Below are positions 55,532 to 62,944 of a stretch of 64,000 nt of DNA, piece after piece. Made by a program: the position numbers and the translations under genes. Each line of letters begins with the position of its first letter. The stretch's first letter is position 1. The DNA is from Miltoncostaea sp050250915 (lineage in GTDB: Bacteria > Actinomycetota > Thermoleophilia > Miltoncostaeales > Miltoncostaeaceae): the NCBI GenBank assembly GCA_050250915.1, contig JBFWNT010000001.1, positions 248,001 to 312,000 on the forward strand, written 5' to 3'. The notes under the pieces were generated by a model. That model had not been told where the DNA came from, made no database searches, and worked only from the letters and a program-made list of their open reading frames with translations.

Positions 55532-57126
55532 CCGTCTCCGAGGGGGTTGAGCAGCGCCTCCTTGCCCTCGAAGGCGAACAGCAGCAGGTCGACCATCCGG
55601 AACGTGTCGGGGTCGGGCCCGAGGGTCGGGCGCCAGGTGGGGTCGGCCATGATCGAGATCTGGCTGCCCTCGATGGCGCGGTGGAAGGTCTCGGCCACGA
55701 TCCGCCCGCCCACGCCCGCCAGGCGCCCGCCGTTGAACTCCGCCTCCCGCAGTGCGTAGAACCAGAGAGGGGTGTCCTTCAGCAGGGCGGCGCGCTGCGC
55801 CGTGTCGAGCGTGCCGAGGGTCGCGCCGTCCTTGCCGTCGCGGATCTTCGCCGGCGTGAGGGCCGTGACGGTGACGCCCCTGGCGCGCATCAACGCCAGC
55901 ATCTGCTGGCCGGTCGCCAGGTTGAGCATCCGCGCGCGGGTGAGGTTGCGGAAGGCCAGGTTGCGGCGGCGGGCGACCGGCTCGGGGCCGCCGATCGAGC
56001 CGGGCCGCAGGTCGGCCAGCGGGTCGGCCAGCAGCGTGTCGATGCGTCGCGCGAAGTTCATCTTGTTGCGCCCGCCGACGATCGGGCGCAGGTCGTTGCG
56101 GCCCGCCTCCGTGAAGTCGTAGAGGCGCCGGAGGTCGGCGATCCAGTTGCTCGGCAGGCGGGCGAAGCCGCCCAGGTCGCCGCTGGTGCCCGAGAACGTG
56201 AACAGGAAGTCGAGCGTCCCGCCGCCGTCGTCGAAGACGTGGTTCCAGTTGTAGGCGCTCCGGATCATGCTGTGGCCCAGCCGGAACGCGGCGACCGAGA
56301 ACTCCACCGGCATCGTGGGCGAGTCGCCCGGCACCGGGGACGTCTCGAACACCTTGCGCCCCTCGGTGAACACGCGGTCCACCAGCTGCGGTTTCACGAC
56401 CCGCGGCAGGTAGTCGCTGCGGACCATCCACTGGTAGTGCTTCACCACCAGCTCCCGGGCGGCGGCGAAGCGCTGCGGCTTGGGGACGCCGTCGGCCTCC
56501 AGCTTCTCGACCACCCGGTTGTGGAAGCGGATGAACGCGGCGTGGGTCTGCGCGACGGCCAGGTTCTCGTCGTTGCGGATGTCGGGGATCCGCGCCTGCT
56601 TGTTCGCGCGCCGCGGCAGGTCGAAGCCGGGGTGCGGCTGGTCGGCGATGCCGTCGTTCGGGAAGTCCGCCTTGGCGGTGGCGCCGATCTTCAGGTGCAC
56701 CTTGTCGGTGGCGTAGAACTCGGGCGTGAGGCCGGGGCCCAGGCCGTAGAGCGAGTCGAGGTCCAGGCTGGGCGAGCGCCCCGCGATGAGGTCGGCCACC
56801 GGCACGCTCTGGTCGTCGCGCAGCCGGCTCTTGTCGAACGTGAGGTCGTGGTCCAGGAACTGGCCGAGGTAGGTGAACCCGGAGGGGACCGTGGAGTCGA
56901 GCTTCCGCGCGTCCTGGTCGATCGTCATGGCGCGGCCGATCTTGCGCCGGGCGGGGTCGCCCAGCTGCTTGCCCTTCGGGCCCATCCGCGAGAAGCGGAA
57001 GGCGCGCAGGTCGGCGTCCATCGACATGGCCATGGCCGTCCCCGGTGGCGCCTCGGGCGCCCCGAGCAGCCCTTCGCCCACGACGAAGTAGCCCTCGCGG
57101 GTGTGCCGTTCCTGCGGACCGGCCAC
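55528..57126 (-). CDS. Animal-type haem peroxidase family protein
   Basis: 532 residues. The distal site is in TYLGQFLDHDLTFDKSRLRD (His 93), with IPDIRNDENLAVAQTHAAFI and RFHNRVV following, and the proximal-His region in EFSVAAFRLGHSMIRSAYNW. This is the prokaryotic branch of the myeloperoxidase/cyclooxygenase superfamily. No signal peptide, so presumably cytosolic. Starts at GTG 57126 with a GGGGTGGGGGG tract before it. Substrate unknown; it may oxidise halides or lipids. Confidence 0.85.
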   Translation of the reverse strand: MAGPQERHTREGYFVVGEGLLGAPEAPPGTAMAMSMDADLRAFRFSRMGPKGKQLGDPARRKIGRAMTIDQDARKLDSTVPSGFTYLGQFLDHDLTFDKSRLRDDQSVPVADLIAGRSPSLDLDSLYGLGPGLTPEFYATDKVHLKIGATAKADFPNDGIADQPHPGFDLPRRANKQARIPDIRNDENLAVAQTHAAFIRFHNRVVEKLEADGVPKPQRFAAARELVVKHYQWMVRSDYLPRVVKPQLVDRVFTEGRKVFETSPVPGDSPTMPVEFSVAAFRLGHSMIRSAYNWNHVFDDGGGTLDFLFTFSGTSGDLGGFARLPSNWIADLRRLYDFTEAGRNDLRPIVGGRNKMNFARRIDTLLADPLADLRPGSIGGPEPVARRRNLAFRNLTRARMLNLATGQQMLALMRARGVTVTALTPAKIRDGKDGATLGTLDTAQRAALLKDTPLWFYALREAEFNGGRLAGVGGRIVAETFHRAIEGSQISIMADPTWRPTLGPDPDTFRMVDLLLFAFEGKEALLNPLGDG

Positions 57127-57208
57127 GTCGAACCCCCCACCCCGGGAACCGTTCTCGGACGACCCTAAGGCCGCTTCCCGGAGGCGGCAAGCAATACGGG
57201 GTCCCGGA

Positions 57209-57706
57209 TCAGTCCCGGGCGCGCCGCCGTTCGTAGAGCAGCACGTCGCGCCACCGGCCGCGGAGCCGGCCCAGGCGTTCGCGCCGGCCCACCAGGCGGA
57301 AGCCGCAGGCCTCGACCATCCTGGCGCTGGCGGCGTTCCCGTCGATGACGACGGCCTCCAGGGTCCACAGGCCCGACGCGTGGGCCGCCGCCGACAGCGC
57401 CTTCAGCAGCGGCTCGCCGACCCCGGCGCCGCGCGCCTCCTCCGCCACGTACACCGACACCTCCGCGACCCCCCGGTAGACGTCGCGGACCGAGGTGCGG
57501 TTCGCGGCGCCCCAGCCGGCGATGCGCCCGTCGAGGCGCGCCACCAGCCGCGGCTCGGGCAGGTGCTCGCGGTCCCACCGCTCCCACGTGGGCACCTCGG
57601 TCTCGAAGGTGCTGTCGCCCGTGGCGACGCCCTCCGCGAAGATCTCGGCCACGCGCGGCCAGTCCTCGGGGCGCATCGGGGTGATCTCGGGGTCCGGTCG
57701 GGGCAC
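57209..57706 (-). CDS. GNAT N-acetyltransferase, phosphinothricin-acetyltransferase-like
   Basis: 165 residues. PEITPMRPEDWPRVAEIFAE at the start, TGDSTFETEVPTWERWD (the PAT-type substrate strand), VYVAEEARGAGVGEPLLKAL (acetyl-CoA loop R/QxxGxG/A: ARGAGVG) and FRLVGRRERLGRLRGRWRDV at the end. Acetylates an amino acid or an aminophosphonate-like toxin; the natural substrate is not known. GTG start. A second such gene lies at 60826. Confidence 0.88.
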   Translation of the reverse strand: MPRPDPEITPMRPEDWPRVAEIFAEGVATGDSTFETEVPTWERWDREHLPEPRLVARLDGRIAGWGAANRTSVRDVYRGVAEVSVYVAEEARGAGVGEPLLKALSAAAHASGLWTLEAVVIDGNAASARMVEACGFRLVGRRERLGRLRGRWRDVLLYERRRARD

Positions 57707-57738
57707 GCCCAGGATGGTTCCCCTGGCATCGTCCCGGC

Positions 57739-58419
57739 ATGCGGAATGCCAGGATCGTCATGCGGACCGGGACGGTGGCGTTCGCCGAGGCCGGCGGCGA
57801 TCTGCTGGCGCTCCACGAACCGGACGTGGAGGCGTTCCCGTTCAGCCTGCTGGTGGCGAGCGTGCCACCGGTGGACGACCTGCGCATCGGCGACGGCGTG
57901 GTGGAGGCCGCGGGCCGCCGCCTGGCGGCGCGTGCCGTGCCTCCCGCCGTTCCCCGCCCGCCGGGCGTGGACGCCCCCGTGATGCTGCGGGCGCTCGACG
58001 ACGTGCCGGGGCTCGCGTCCCGGCGGCAGGCGCTGGGCGACCCGGACGATCCGGAGCGGCTGCTGGGGCGCGGGCCCGGACTGACGCCGAGCGGGGACGA
58101 CCTGCTGCTGGGCTGGCTCGCGATGGCCGCCCACGCTCACCGTGAGTGGGGGCTGCCCGACCCGGGGCCGCTCGCCGCCCGCCTGGCGGAGCGGGCGCCG
58201 GGGCGCACCACCCGCGTGGCGGCGGCGATGTACGCCGCGGCGGCGCGGGGCCGCTACGCGCCGGCCGTCGGCGCGGCGTGCTCGGCCGGCGCGGCGGAGC
58301 TCCCGGCGGCCCTGGCCCGCCTCGCCGCGGTGGGCGCGACGTCGGGGCTGGACACGCTGGCGGGGGTCGCGGCCGCGGCCCGCGGCGTCAGCCCGCGCGG
58401 GGCAGCGGGACCGGCGTGA
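57739..58419 (+). CDS. DUF2877-family protein
   Basis: 226 residues. The key motif GLTPSGDDLLLGWLAMAAHA is the DUF2877 signature, and the C-terminal half is Ala-rich helical (AAARGRYAPAVGAACSAGAA). In some genomes this family is associated with purine/allantoin and ureide catabolism; nothing of that pathway is adjacent. The N-terminus has a ARIVMRTGTVAFAEAGGDLL strand-turn. The ATG at 57739 has no strong ribosome binding site. Its last 32 nt overlap the convergent MFS gene. Confidence 0.8.
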   Translation: MRNARIVMRTGTVAFAEAGGDLLALHEPDVEAFPFSLLVASVPPVDDLRIGDGVVEAAGRRLAARAVPPAVPRPPGVDAPVMLRALDDVPGLASRRQALGDPDDPERLLGRGPGLTPSGDDLLLGWLAMAAHAHREWGLPDPGPLAARLAERAPGRTTRVAAAMYAAAARGRYAPAVGAACSAGAAELPAALARLAAVGATSGLDTLAGVAAAARGVSPRGAAGPA

Positions 58420-59608
58420 CCCGGATGAGGTCGCGGCGCGCGGTCTCGGGCAGGCCCCGCAGGGCGAGCGCCGCGGGGGCGAGCAGCGCGCCCAGCACGA
58501 TCAGCAGCAGCGAGGGGCTCACCAGTCCGGCGAGCGCGCCCAGCACCGCCAGGCCGACCGACCCGGCAACCACCTGGCACGACAGGACGAATGCGGTGGT
58601 GGTGGCGCGCACCTCGGTGGGGAACAGCTCCGCGACGTAGGCGACCGACGCGGCGACGAAGCAGGAGCCGGCGGCGGTGAGCAGGAACAGCCCCGGCGCG
58701 AACAGGCCGCGCACCTCGGTGAACACCATCACCGTGCCGGCTGCGCCGAGCACCATCGCCAGGGCCATCATCGGCCGGCGGCCCGCCAGGTCGGAGATGC
58801 GCCCGCCGAGCCAGAAGCCGAGGATGCCGAACAGCGCCGACACCAGGATCAGGACGGTGAACAGGCCGCTCCAGCCGTACTCGTGCTGCGCCAGATCGGA
58901 GCCGTAGAAGAAGCCGCTCGTCTGGACCAGGCCGAACGCGGCGACCATCAGCACCACGCGGCGCAGCCGCGACCGGTCGGCCGGCGCCAGGCGGGGCAGG
59001 AACGACGCCTGCAGCCGGTCGGACCGCCGGGCCTCCTGGAACGCGCGCGTCTCCGGCAGCCGGCGGCGCAGGACCGCGGCGACGGCCAGCGGCGCGAGGG
59101 CGACGAGGTACAGGAGGCGCCAGTCCAGCGGTGTCACCGGCACGAGCAGCAGCAGCCCGGCGACGGCGCCGTAGCCGATGCCGGAGATGATCCCGAGCAC
59201 GCTCAGACCGGCGCCGCGGCGGTCCTCGCGGAGCTCCTCGGCGACCACCAGGCCGGCAAGCCCGGACTCGGTCGCCAGGAACACGCGTGCCAGGGACTGG
59301 AGCGCCACGAAGGGGACGAGCCCCCACGCCAGGGACGTGAGCCCGGTGACGACGCTGAAGGCCGCGAGGGAGGCGATGAGCATCGGCCGGCGGCCCCAGC
59401 GGTCGGCCAGCCGCAGCAGCGGCACGGAGCCGAGGGTGAAGAGCCGGATGATCGCGACCCCGATGCCGAAGGTCGCGACGCCCACCCCGAGGCCCCCGGC
59501 GATCTGCGGGGCGGCGAGGGTCAGGAGCGCGACGTCGTAGACCTCGAAGAAGCCGGCGGTGGCGAGCGGCAGCAGCACACGCCACTCCGCCCTGCTGAAG
59601 TCGAGCAT
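58388..59608 (-). CDS. Major facilitator superfamily transporter
   Basis: 406 residues with twelve predicted transmembrane helices. The A-type loop RLADRWGRRPMLIASLAAFS and its counterpart ISDLAGRRPMMALAMVLG between helices 8 and 9 place it in the sugar/metabolite-H+ type. Starts MLDFSRAEWRVLLPLATAGF from ATG 59608, after GCGGGG. Substrate unknown. Confidence 0.9.
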   Translation of the reverse strand: MLDFSRAEWRVLLPLATAGFFEVYDVALLTLAAPQIAGGLGVGVATFGIGVAIIRLFTLGSVPLLRLADRWGRRPMLIASLAAFSVVTGLTSLAWGLVPFVALQSLARVFLATESGLAGLVVAEELREDRRGAGLSVLGIISGIGYGAVAGLLLLVPVTPLDWRLLYLVALAPLAVAAVLRRRLPETRAFQEARRSDRLQASFLPRLAPADRSRLRRVVLMVAAFGLVQTSGFFYGSDLAQHEYGWSGLFTVLILVSALFGILGFWLGGRISDLAGRRPMMALAMVLGAAGTVMVFTEVRGLFAPGLFLLTAAGSCFVAASVAYVAELFPTEVRATTTAFVLSCQVVAGSVGLAVLGALAGLVSPSLLLIVLGALLAPAALALRGLPETARRDLIRVTPVPLPRAG

Positions 59609-59695
59609 CCCCCGCACGGTCCCCCCGCGTCCGCTCCGCGCACTCCCATCGGCACGGTGGGGCACAGGATGAACCCCGCGGCCCGCGGGGTGGCG

Positions 59696-60298
59696 TCAGC
59701 CGGGTCGGACCGCCCGCACCAGGGTGTCGAGCGCCACCACTTCGCCCTCGTCGGTGGTCACCGGGCGGCGGACGACCTCCGCCCGCAGCACCTCCAGCCC
59801 GCCGAGCGCCCCGGCCACGCCCTCCGGCGTGGACAGCACGTCCGCGTTGCGCGGCCCGCCGTGCCCGCCGTCGAGGTTGGACCGGTCGTGCGCCACCCAC
59901 AGCAGGGTCCCGCCGGGGCGCAGCGCGGCCGCGGCCCGCCCCAGCACGGTGGTCCGGAGCGGCTCCGGCACCTGGAGGTACATCAGCGCCACCAGGTCGG
60001 CCGACCCCGGCTCGGGGACGTGCCCGGCGAGGTCGGCGCGGACGAAGCGGGCGCTCACGCCGGCCTCGGCGGCCATCCGCCCCGCCTTCTCGATCGCGAC
60101 ACCGGAGAAGTCGACGCCGGTGACGTCCCAGCCCTGCCGGGCGAGCCAGATCGCGTTGCGCCCCTCGCCGCACGCGAGGTCCAGGGCGCGGCCGGGAGGC
60201 AGGCCGGCGAGCTCCTCCGCCAGGAACCGGTTGGGCTCCGCCGACCACACCAGCCGGGGCTCGGCGTAGCGGCGGTCCCAGTCGTCGGGGGTCATCAT
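59696..60298 (-). CDS. Class I SAM-dependent methyltransferase
   Basis: 200 residues: MTPDDWDRRYAEPRLVWSAE, motif I LDLACGEGRNAIWLARQG, VTGVDFSGVAIEKAGRMAAE and the acidic ADLVALMYLQVPEP loop. Similar to TehB/UbiE-like small methyltransferases with unknown acceptors. Start ATG 60298 (or 60295) after GGAGC. It is divergent from the cupin gene and 88 nt downstream of the MFS gene. Confidence 0.85.
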   Translation of the reverse strand: MMTPDDWDRRYAEPRLVWSAEPNRFLAEELAGLPPGRALDLACGEGRNAIWLARQGWDVTGVDFSGVAIEKAGRMAAEAGVSARFVRADLAGHVPEPGSADLVALMYLQVPEPLRTTVLGRAAAALRPGGTLLWVAHDRSNLDGGHGGPRNADVLSTPEGVAGALGGLEVLRAEVVRRPVTTDEGEVVALDTLVRAVRPG

Positions 60299-60344
60299 GC
60301 TCCAGGGAGAATGCACGACCCGGCCAACCACGCAGAGGTCCCCC

Positions 60345-60824
60345 ATGTCCGAGCCCCCGCCGCCCCTGGCACCGGTCCACGTCCCGCCCGACGGCGGGGA
60401 CACCGTGTTCCTGGTGGGCGACACCTACACCACCATCCTCAGCGGCACGCAGACCGGTGGCGCGTTCACCCTGCTCGAGGCGCTGGTCCCGCCCGACACC
60501 GGGCCGCCGCCCCACGCCCACCACGCCGAGGACGAGACCTTCGTCCTGCTCGATGGGGACCTCACGTTCACGGTGGACGGCGAGACGCACGTCGCCGCGC
60601 CCGGCACCACGGTCTTCGTGCCCCGGGGGACCGTCCACACCTTCGCGAACGTCGGGACGGCGCCCGCCCGGATGCTGTTCATGTACTCGCCGGCCGGGAT
60701 GGAGGGGATGTTCGCCGAGATCGGCGCGCCGGGCACCCGCGGCGCCGCGGCCCCGGCCCGCTCGATGGCCGATGTCGAGGCGATGATCGCGATCGCGCCG
60801 AAGTACCGCTTCACCCTCGGCTGA
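60345..60824 (+). CDS. Cupin-domain protein
   Basis: 159 residues with one conserved cupin barrel: motif 1 PPPHAHHAEDETFVLLDGDL with the two His and a Glu, and motif 2 VPRGTVHTFANVG. Metal-binding His/Glu are present, so it could be an enzyme or a sensor. AGAGG lies 6 nt before ATG 60345, which is preferred over an earlier ATG. Followed after one base by the second GNAT gene. Confidence 0.88.
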   Translation: MSEPPPPLAPVHVPPDGGDTVFLVGDTYTTILSGTQTGGAFTLLEALVPPDTGPPPHAHHAEDETFVLLDGDLTFTVDGETHVAAPGTTVFVPRGTVHTFANVGTAPARMLFMYSPAGMEGMFAEIGAPGTRGAAAPARSMADVEAMIAIAPKYRFTLG

Positions 60825-60825
60825 G

Positions 60826-61356
60826 GTGACGATCCGGAGCGCGGACCCGGGCCGGGACGCGGCCGCCTGCGCGGCGATCTACGCGCCGCACGTCGTGGCC
60901 GGCCTGGCCACGTTCGAGGAGGTCGCGCCGGACGCCGCGGAGATGACCGCCCGCATCGCGCGCGTGCGGTCCACCCACCCGTGGCTGGTGGAGGAGACGG
61001 ACGGCGACGTTCGGGGGTTCGCGTACGCGTCGCCGCACCACCCGCGGGCGGGTTACCGGTGGGCGGTGGACGTGGCGGTCTACGTCCACGGCGCGCACCA
61101 CCGGGAGGGGGTGGGCCGCCAGCTGTACGAGGACTTGATGGCGCGGCTCCGCGCCCAGGGCTTCCGGCGGGCCTGCGCGATCATCGTGCTGCCCAACCCG
61201 GGGAGCGTCGGCCTGCACGAGGCGCTCGGCTTCGCCCGCGTCGGGGTGTTCGAGCGGGTGGGGTGGAAGCACGGGGCGTGGCACGACGTCGGCTGGTGGC
61301 AGCTCGACCTGGGCGGCGACGACCCGCCCCGCGAGCCGGGGCCGCCGCTCCCCTGA
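60826..61356 (+). CDS. GNAT N-acetyltransferase, phosphinothricin-acetyltransferase-like
   Basis: 176 residues. ADPGRDAAACAAIYAPHVVA at the start, GLATFEEVAPDAAEMTARIA (PAT-type), VAVYVHGAHHREGVGRQLYE with the acetyl-CoA loop HREGVGRQL, and GWKHGAWHDVGWWQLDL, strongly characteristic of PAT/YncA-like enzymes. It shares its layout with the gene at 57209; the two may be paralogues. Starts at GTG 60826, one base after the cupin stop. Confidence 0.9.
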   Translation: MTIRSADPGRDAAACAAIYAPHVVAGLATFEEVAPDAAEMTARIARVRSTHPWLVEETDGDVRGFAYASPHHPRAGYRWAVDVAVYVHGAHHREGVGRQLYEDLMARLRAQGFRRACAIIVLPNPGSVGLHEALGFARVGVFERVGWKHGAWHDVGWWQLDLGGDDPPREPGPPLP

Positions 61357-61404
61357 GCCCGACGCTGGTTGCGCTCGTACCGTCGTCGGCAGAAACTCGC
61401 GGCC

Positions 61405-62304
61405 GTGCGTGACGACGACGTCAGAGCCGCATGCTTCGCTGCCTTGGACGTCCTCGGTGCGCAGTTCGGCGTCGATGTGCCGTACCCGGCGATCAAGGAG
61501 GGGTTCAACTTCCGGGGCCGGCGGATCCCATTCCTGAATCGTGCGTACGGGATCTATCGTGCGGCCGACGCGCAACGCGGCGGCGCGGCGCTCTCGATCA
61601 ACAGCGCGTTCGAGCCTCGTCGATACCGCGATCAACAGACGCCGGACGGGGTCTGGTACCGGTACCAGGACGGGCCGATCGACAACCACTTCAACCGGTG
61701 GTTGCGCGAGGCGAGTGTCCTCCAGGTGCCGATCGTCTACTTCATCGGGACGCGCCGTGGCTGGTACCGGCCCGAATATCCGGCGTTCGTCGTCGACGAC
61801 CAGCCCGAGGAGCGGCGAGTCCTGGTGACGTTCGGGAAGATGGTCGGCCCCTATGACGAGCGCGAGCCCCGGGCGATCGGCGACGAGATCGAACGGCGAT
61901 ACGTCATCCGGCAGGTGCGCCAGCGCGTCCACCAGGCGCAGTTCCGCGGCGCGGTGGTCCCGGCCTACCTCGACCGATGCGCGGTCTGCAGGCTCAAGGA
62001 GGTCCGGCTCCTCGACGCGGCGCACATCGTCGGTGACGGCGAGGAGGATGGGGTGCCCGTGGTGTCCAACGGCCTCAGCCTCTGCACGATCCACCACCGG
62101 GCCTACGACCAGAACCTCATCGGGATCTCGCCCGACCGGGTCGTCCATGTCGCGCGGCGGCTGCTCGATGATGAGGACGGCCCCATGCTCGAGTTGCTGA
62201 AGAGCTTCCATGGGTCGGACCTGACGGTCCCCGCCTCGCGGGTGAACCGGCCTGATCGCGACCGCCTGGCCCAGCGGTTCGAGCACTTCCAGGCGGCCGA
62301 CTGA
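61405..62304 (+). CDS. HNH endonuclease of the putative restriction-enzyme family
   Basis: 299 residues. An N-terminal domain (about 1-170; AACFAALDVLGAQFG, GFNFRGRRIPFLNRAYGIYR, VWYRYQDGPIDNHFNRWLRE) is followed by an HNH domain: DRCAVCRLKEVRLLDAAHIV and NGLSLCTIHHRAYDQNLIG, with Cys-x2-Cys, Asp-His and His-His-x3-Asp. The layout matches solitary actinobacterial restriction-type HNH nucleases, where the N-terminal part may recognise modified or specific DNA. GTG 61405 was chosen over TTG 61369 because a TACCGT -10-like hexamer (61378-61383) falls between them. Somewhat less GC-rich than its neighbours. No methylase or partner is adjacent. Confidence 0.85.
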   Translation: MRDDDVRAACFAALDVLGAQFGVDVPYPAIKEGFNFRGRRIPFLNRAYGIYRAADAQRGGAALSINSAFEPRRYRDQQTPDGVWYRYQDGPIDNHFNRWLREASVLQVPIVYFIGTRRGWYRPEYPAFVVDDQPEERRVLVTFGKMVGPYDEREPRAIGDEIERRYVIRQVRQRVHQAQFRGAVVPAYLDRCAVCRLKEVRLLDAAHIVGDGEEDGVPVVSNGLSLCTIHHRAYDQNLIGISPDRVVHVARRLLDDEDGPMLELLKSFHGSDLTVPASRVNRPDRDRLAQRFEHFQAAD

Positions 62305-62369
62305 CCCCTGGGGACGGTCCGCCCGGGCGGGGGCGACGGCCGTCGCTTCCGGGCGCGGGCGGACCCGCC

Positions 62370-62375
62370 TACCGT
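62370..62375 (+). promoter_or_regulatory. -10-like hexamer TACCGT for the DUF3817 gene
   Basis: TACCGT ends 6 nt before ATG 62382, a probable leaderless promoter. Confidence 0.5.
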
Positions 62376-62381
62376 GGGGTC

Positions 62382-62702
62382 ATGTCCCTCCTCCCCGGCA
62401 CCCCGGCGGGCCGCTTCACGGCCGTCGCGATCGCCGAGGCCGTCTCCTGGGCGGGCCTGCTGATCGGGATGTTCTTCAAGTACGTCGTGATCGGGCACGA
62501 GATCGGCGTGCAGGTGTTCGGTCCCGTCCACGGCGTGATCTTCATGGCGTACGTCCTCGTGACCCTCGCCACCTGGGGCGCGCTGCGCTGGAGCACCGGC
62601 ACCGGCGTGCTCGCCGTCCTGGCGAGCGTCCCGCCCTTCGGTTCCTGGGTGTTCGAGCGCTGGGCCGTCCGCAACGGGCGGCTCGGGCCCGCCGCCGCCT
62701 AG
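62382..62702 (+). CDS. DUF3817 small membrane protein
   Basis: 106 residues. The pattern RFTAVAIAEAVSWAGLLIGM, FKYVVIGHEIGVQVFGPVHG and FMAYVLVTLATWGALRW with the final VFERWAVRNGRL is DUF3817: three short transmembrane helices with a conserved Glu and a GPVHG turn. Function unknown. Probably leaderless. The 242-nt gap after it holds no recognised gene. Confidence 0.92.
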   Translation: MSLLPGTPAGRFTAVAIAEAVSWAGLLIGMFFKYVVIGHEIGVQVFGPVHGVIFMAYVLVTLATWGALRWSTGTGVLAVLASVPPFGSWVFERWAVRNGRLGPAAA

Positions 62703-62930
62703 CCGCCACCGCCCCGGCCGCCGGCAGGTGGCGCCGGCGCGGTGCCATCGCACCGGCGCCACTTCGGCGCGCCACGACGTCGACCCGCGCGACCGTTCGC
62801 ACCCCCGCCCGCCGGACCCGGTCGGGAAGGGGCCGAGCGGTGTGCCGTTCCGCGCTCCGACGGCCTCCGTCGTGGCGTGGCCCGACTCTCGGCCACAGCG
62901 GGTCCCCGGGTCAACCGCACGGGCCCCCAC

Positions 62931-62936
62931 TACGAT
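62931..62936 (+). promoter_or_regulatory. -10-like hexamer TACGAT for the edge oxidoreductase
   Basis: TACGAT ends 8 nt before GTG 62945, a probable leaderless promoter. Confidence 0.45.
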
Positions 62937-62944
62937 CGCCGCCG

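Noticed and set aside
53867..57190. 1107-codon antisense frame over the PAP2, DUF1206 and peroxidase genes
   Set aside because: No recognisable domain; its sequence is an Arg/Pro-rich shadow, and all three overlapped genes carry family motifs.
62703..62944. Small ORF in the gap before the edge oxidoreductase
   Set aside because: Open frames here are Arg/Pro/Gly-rich shadows without ribosome binding site, promoter or family similarity.
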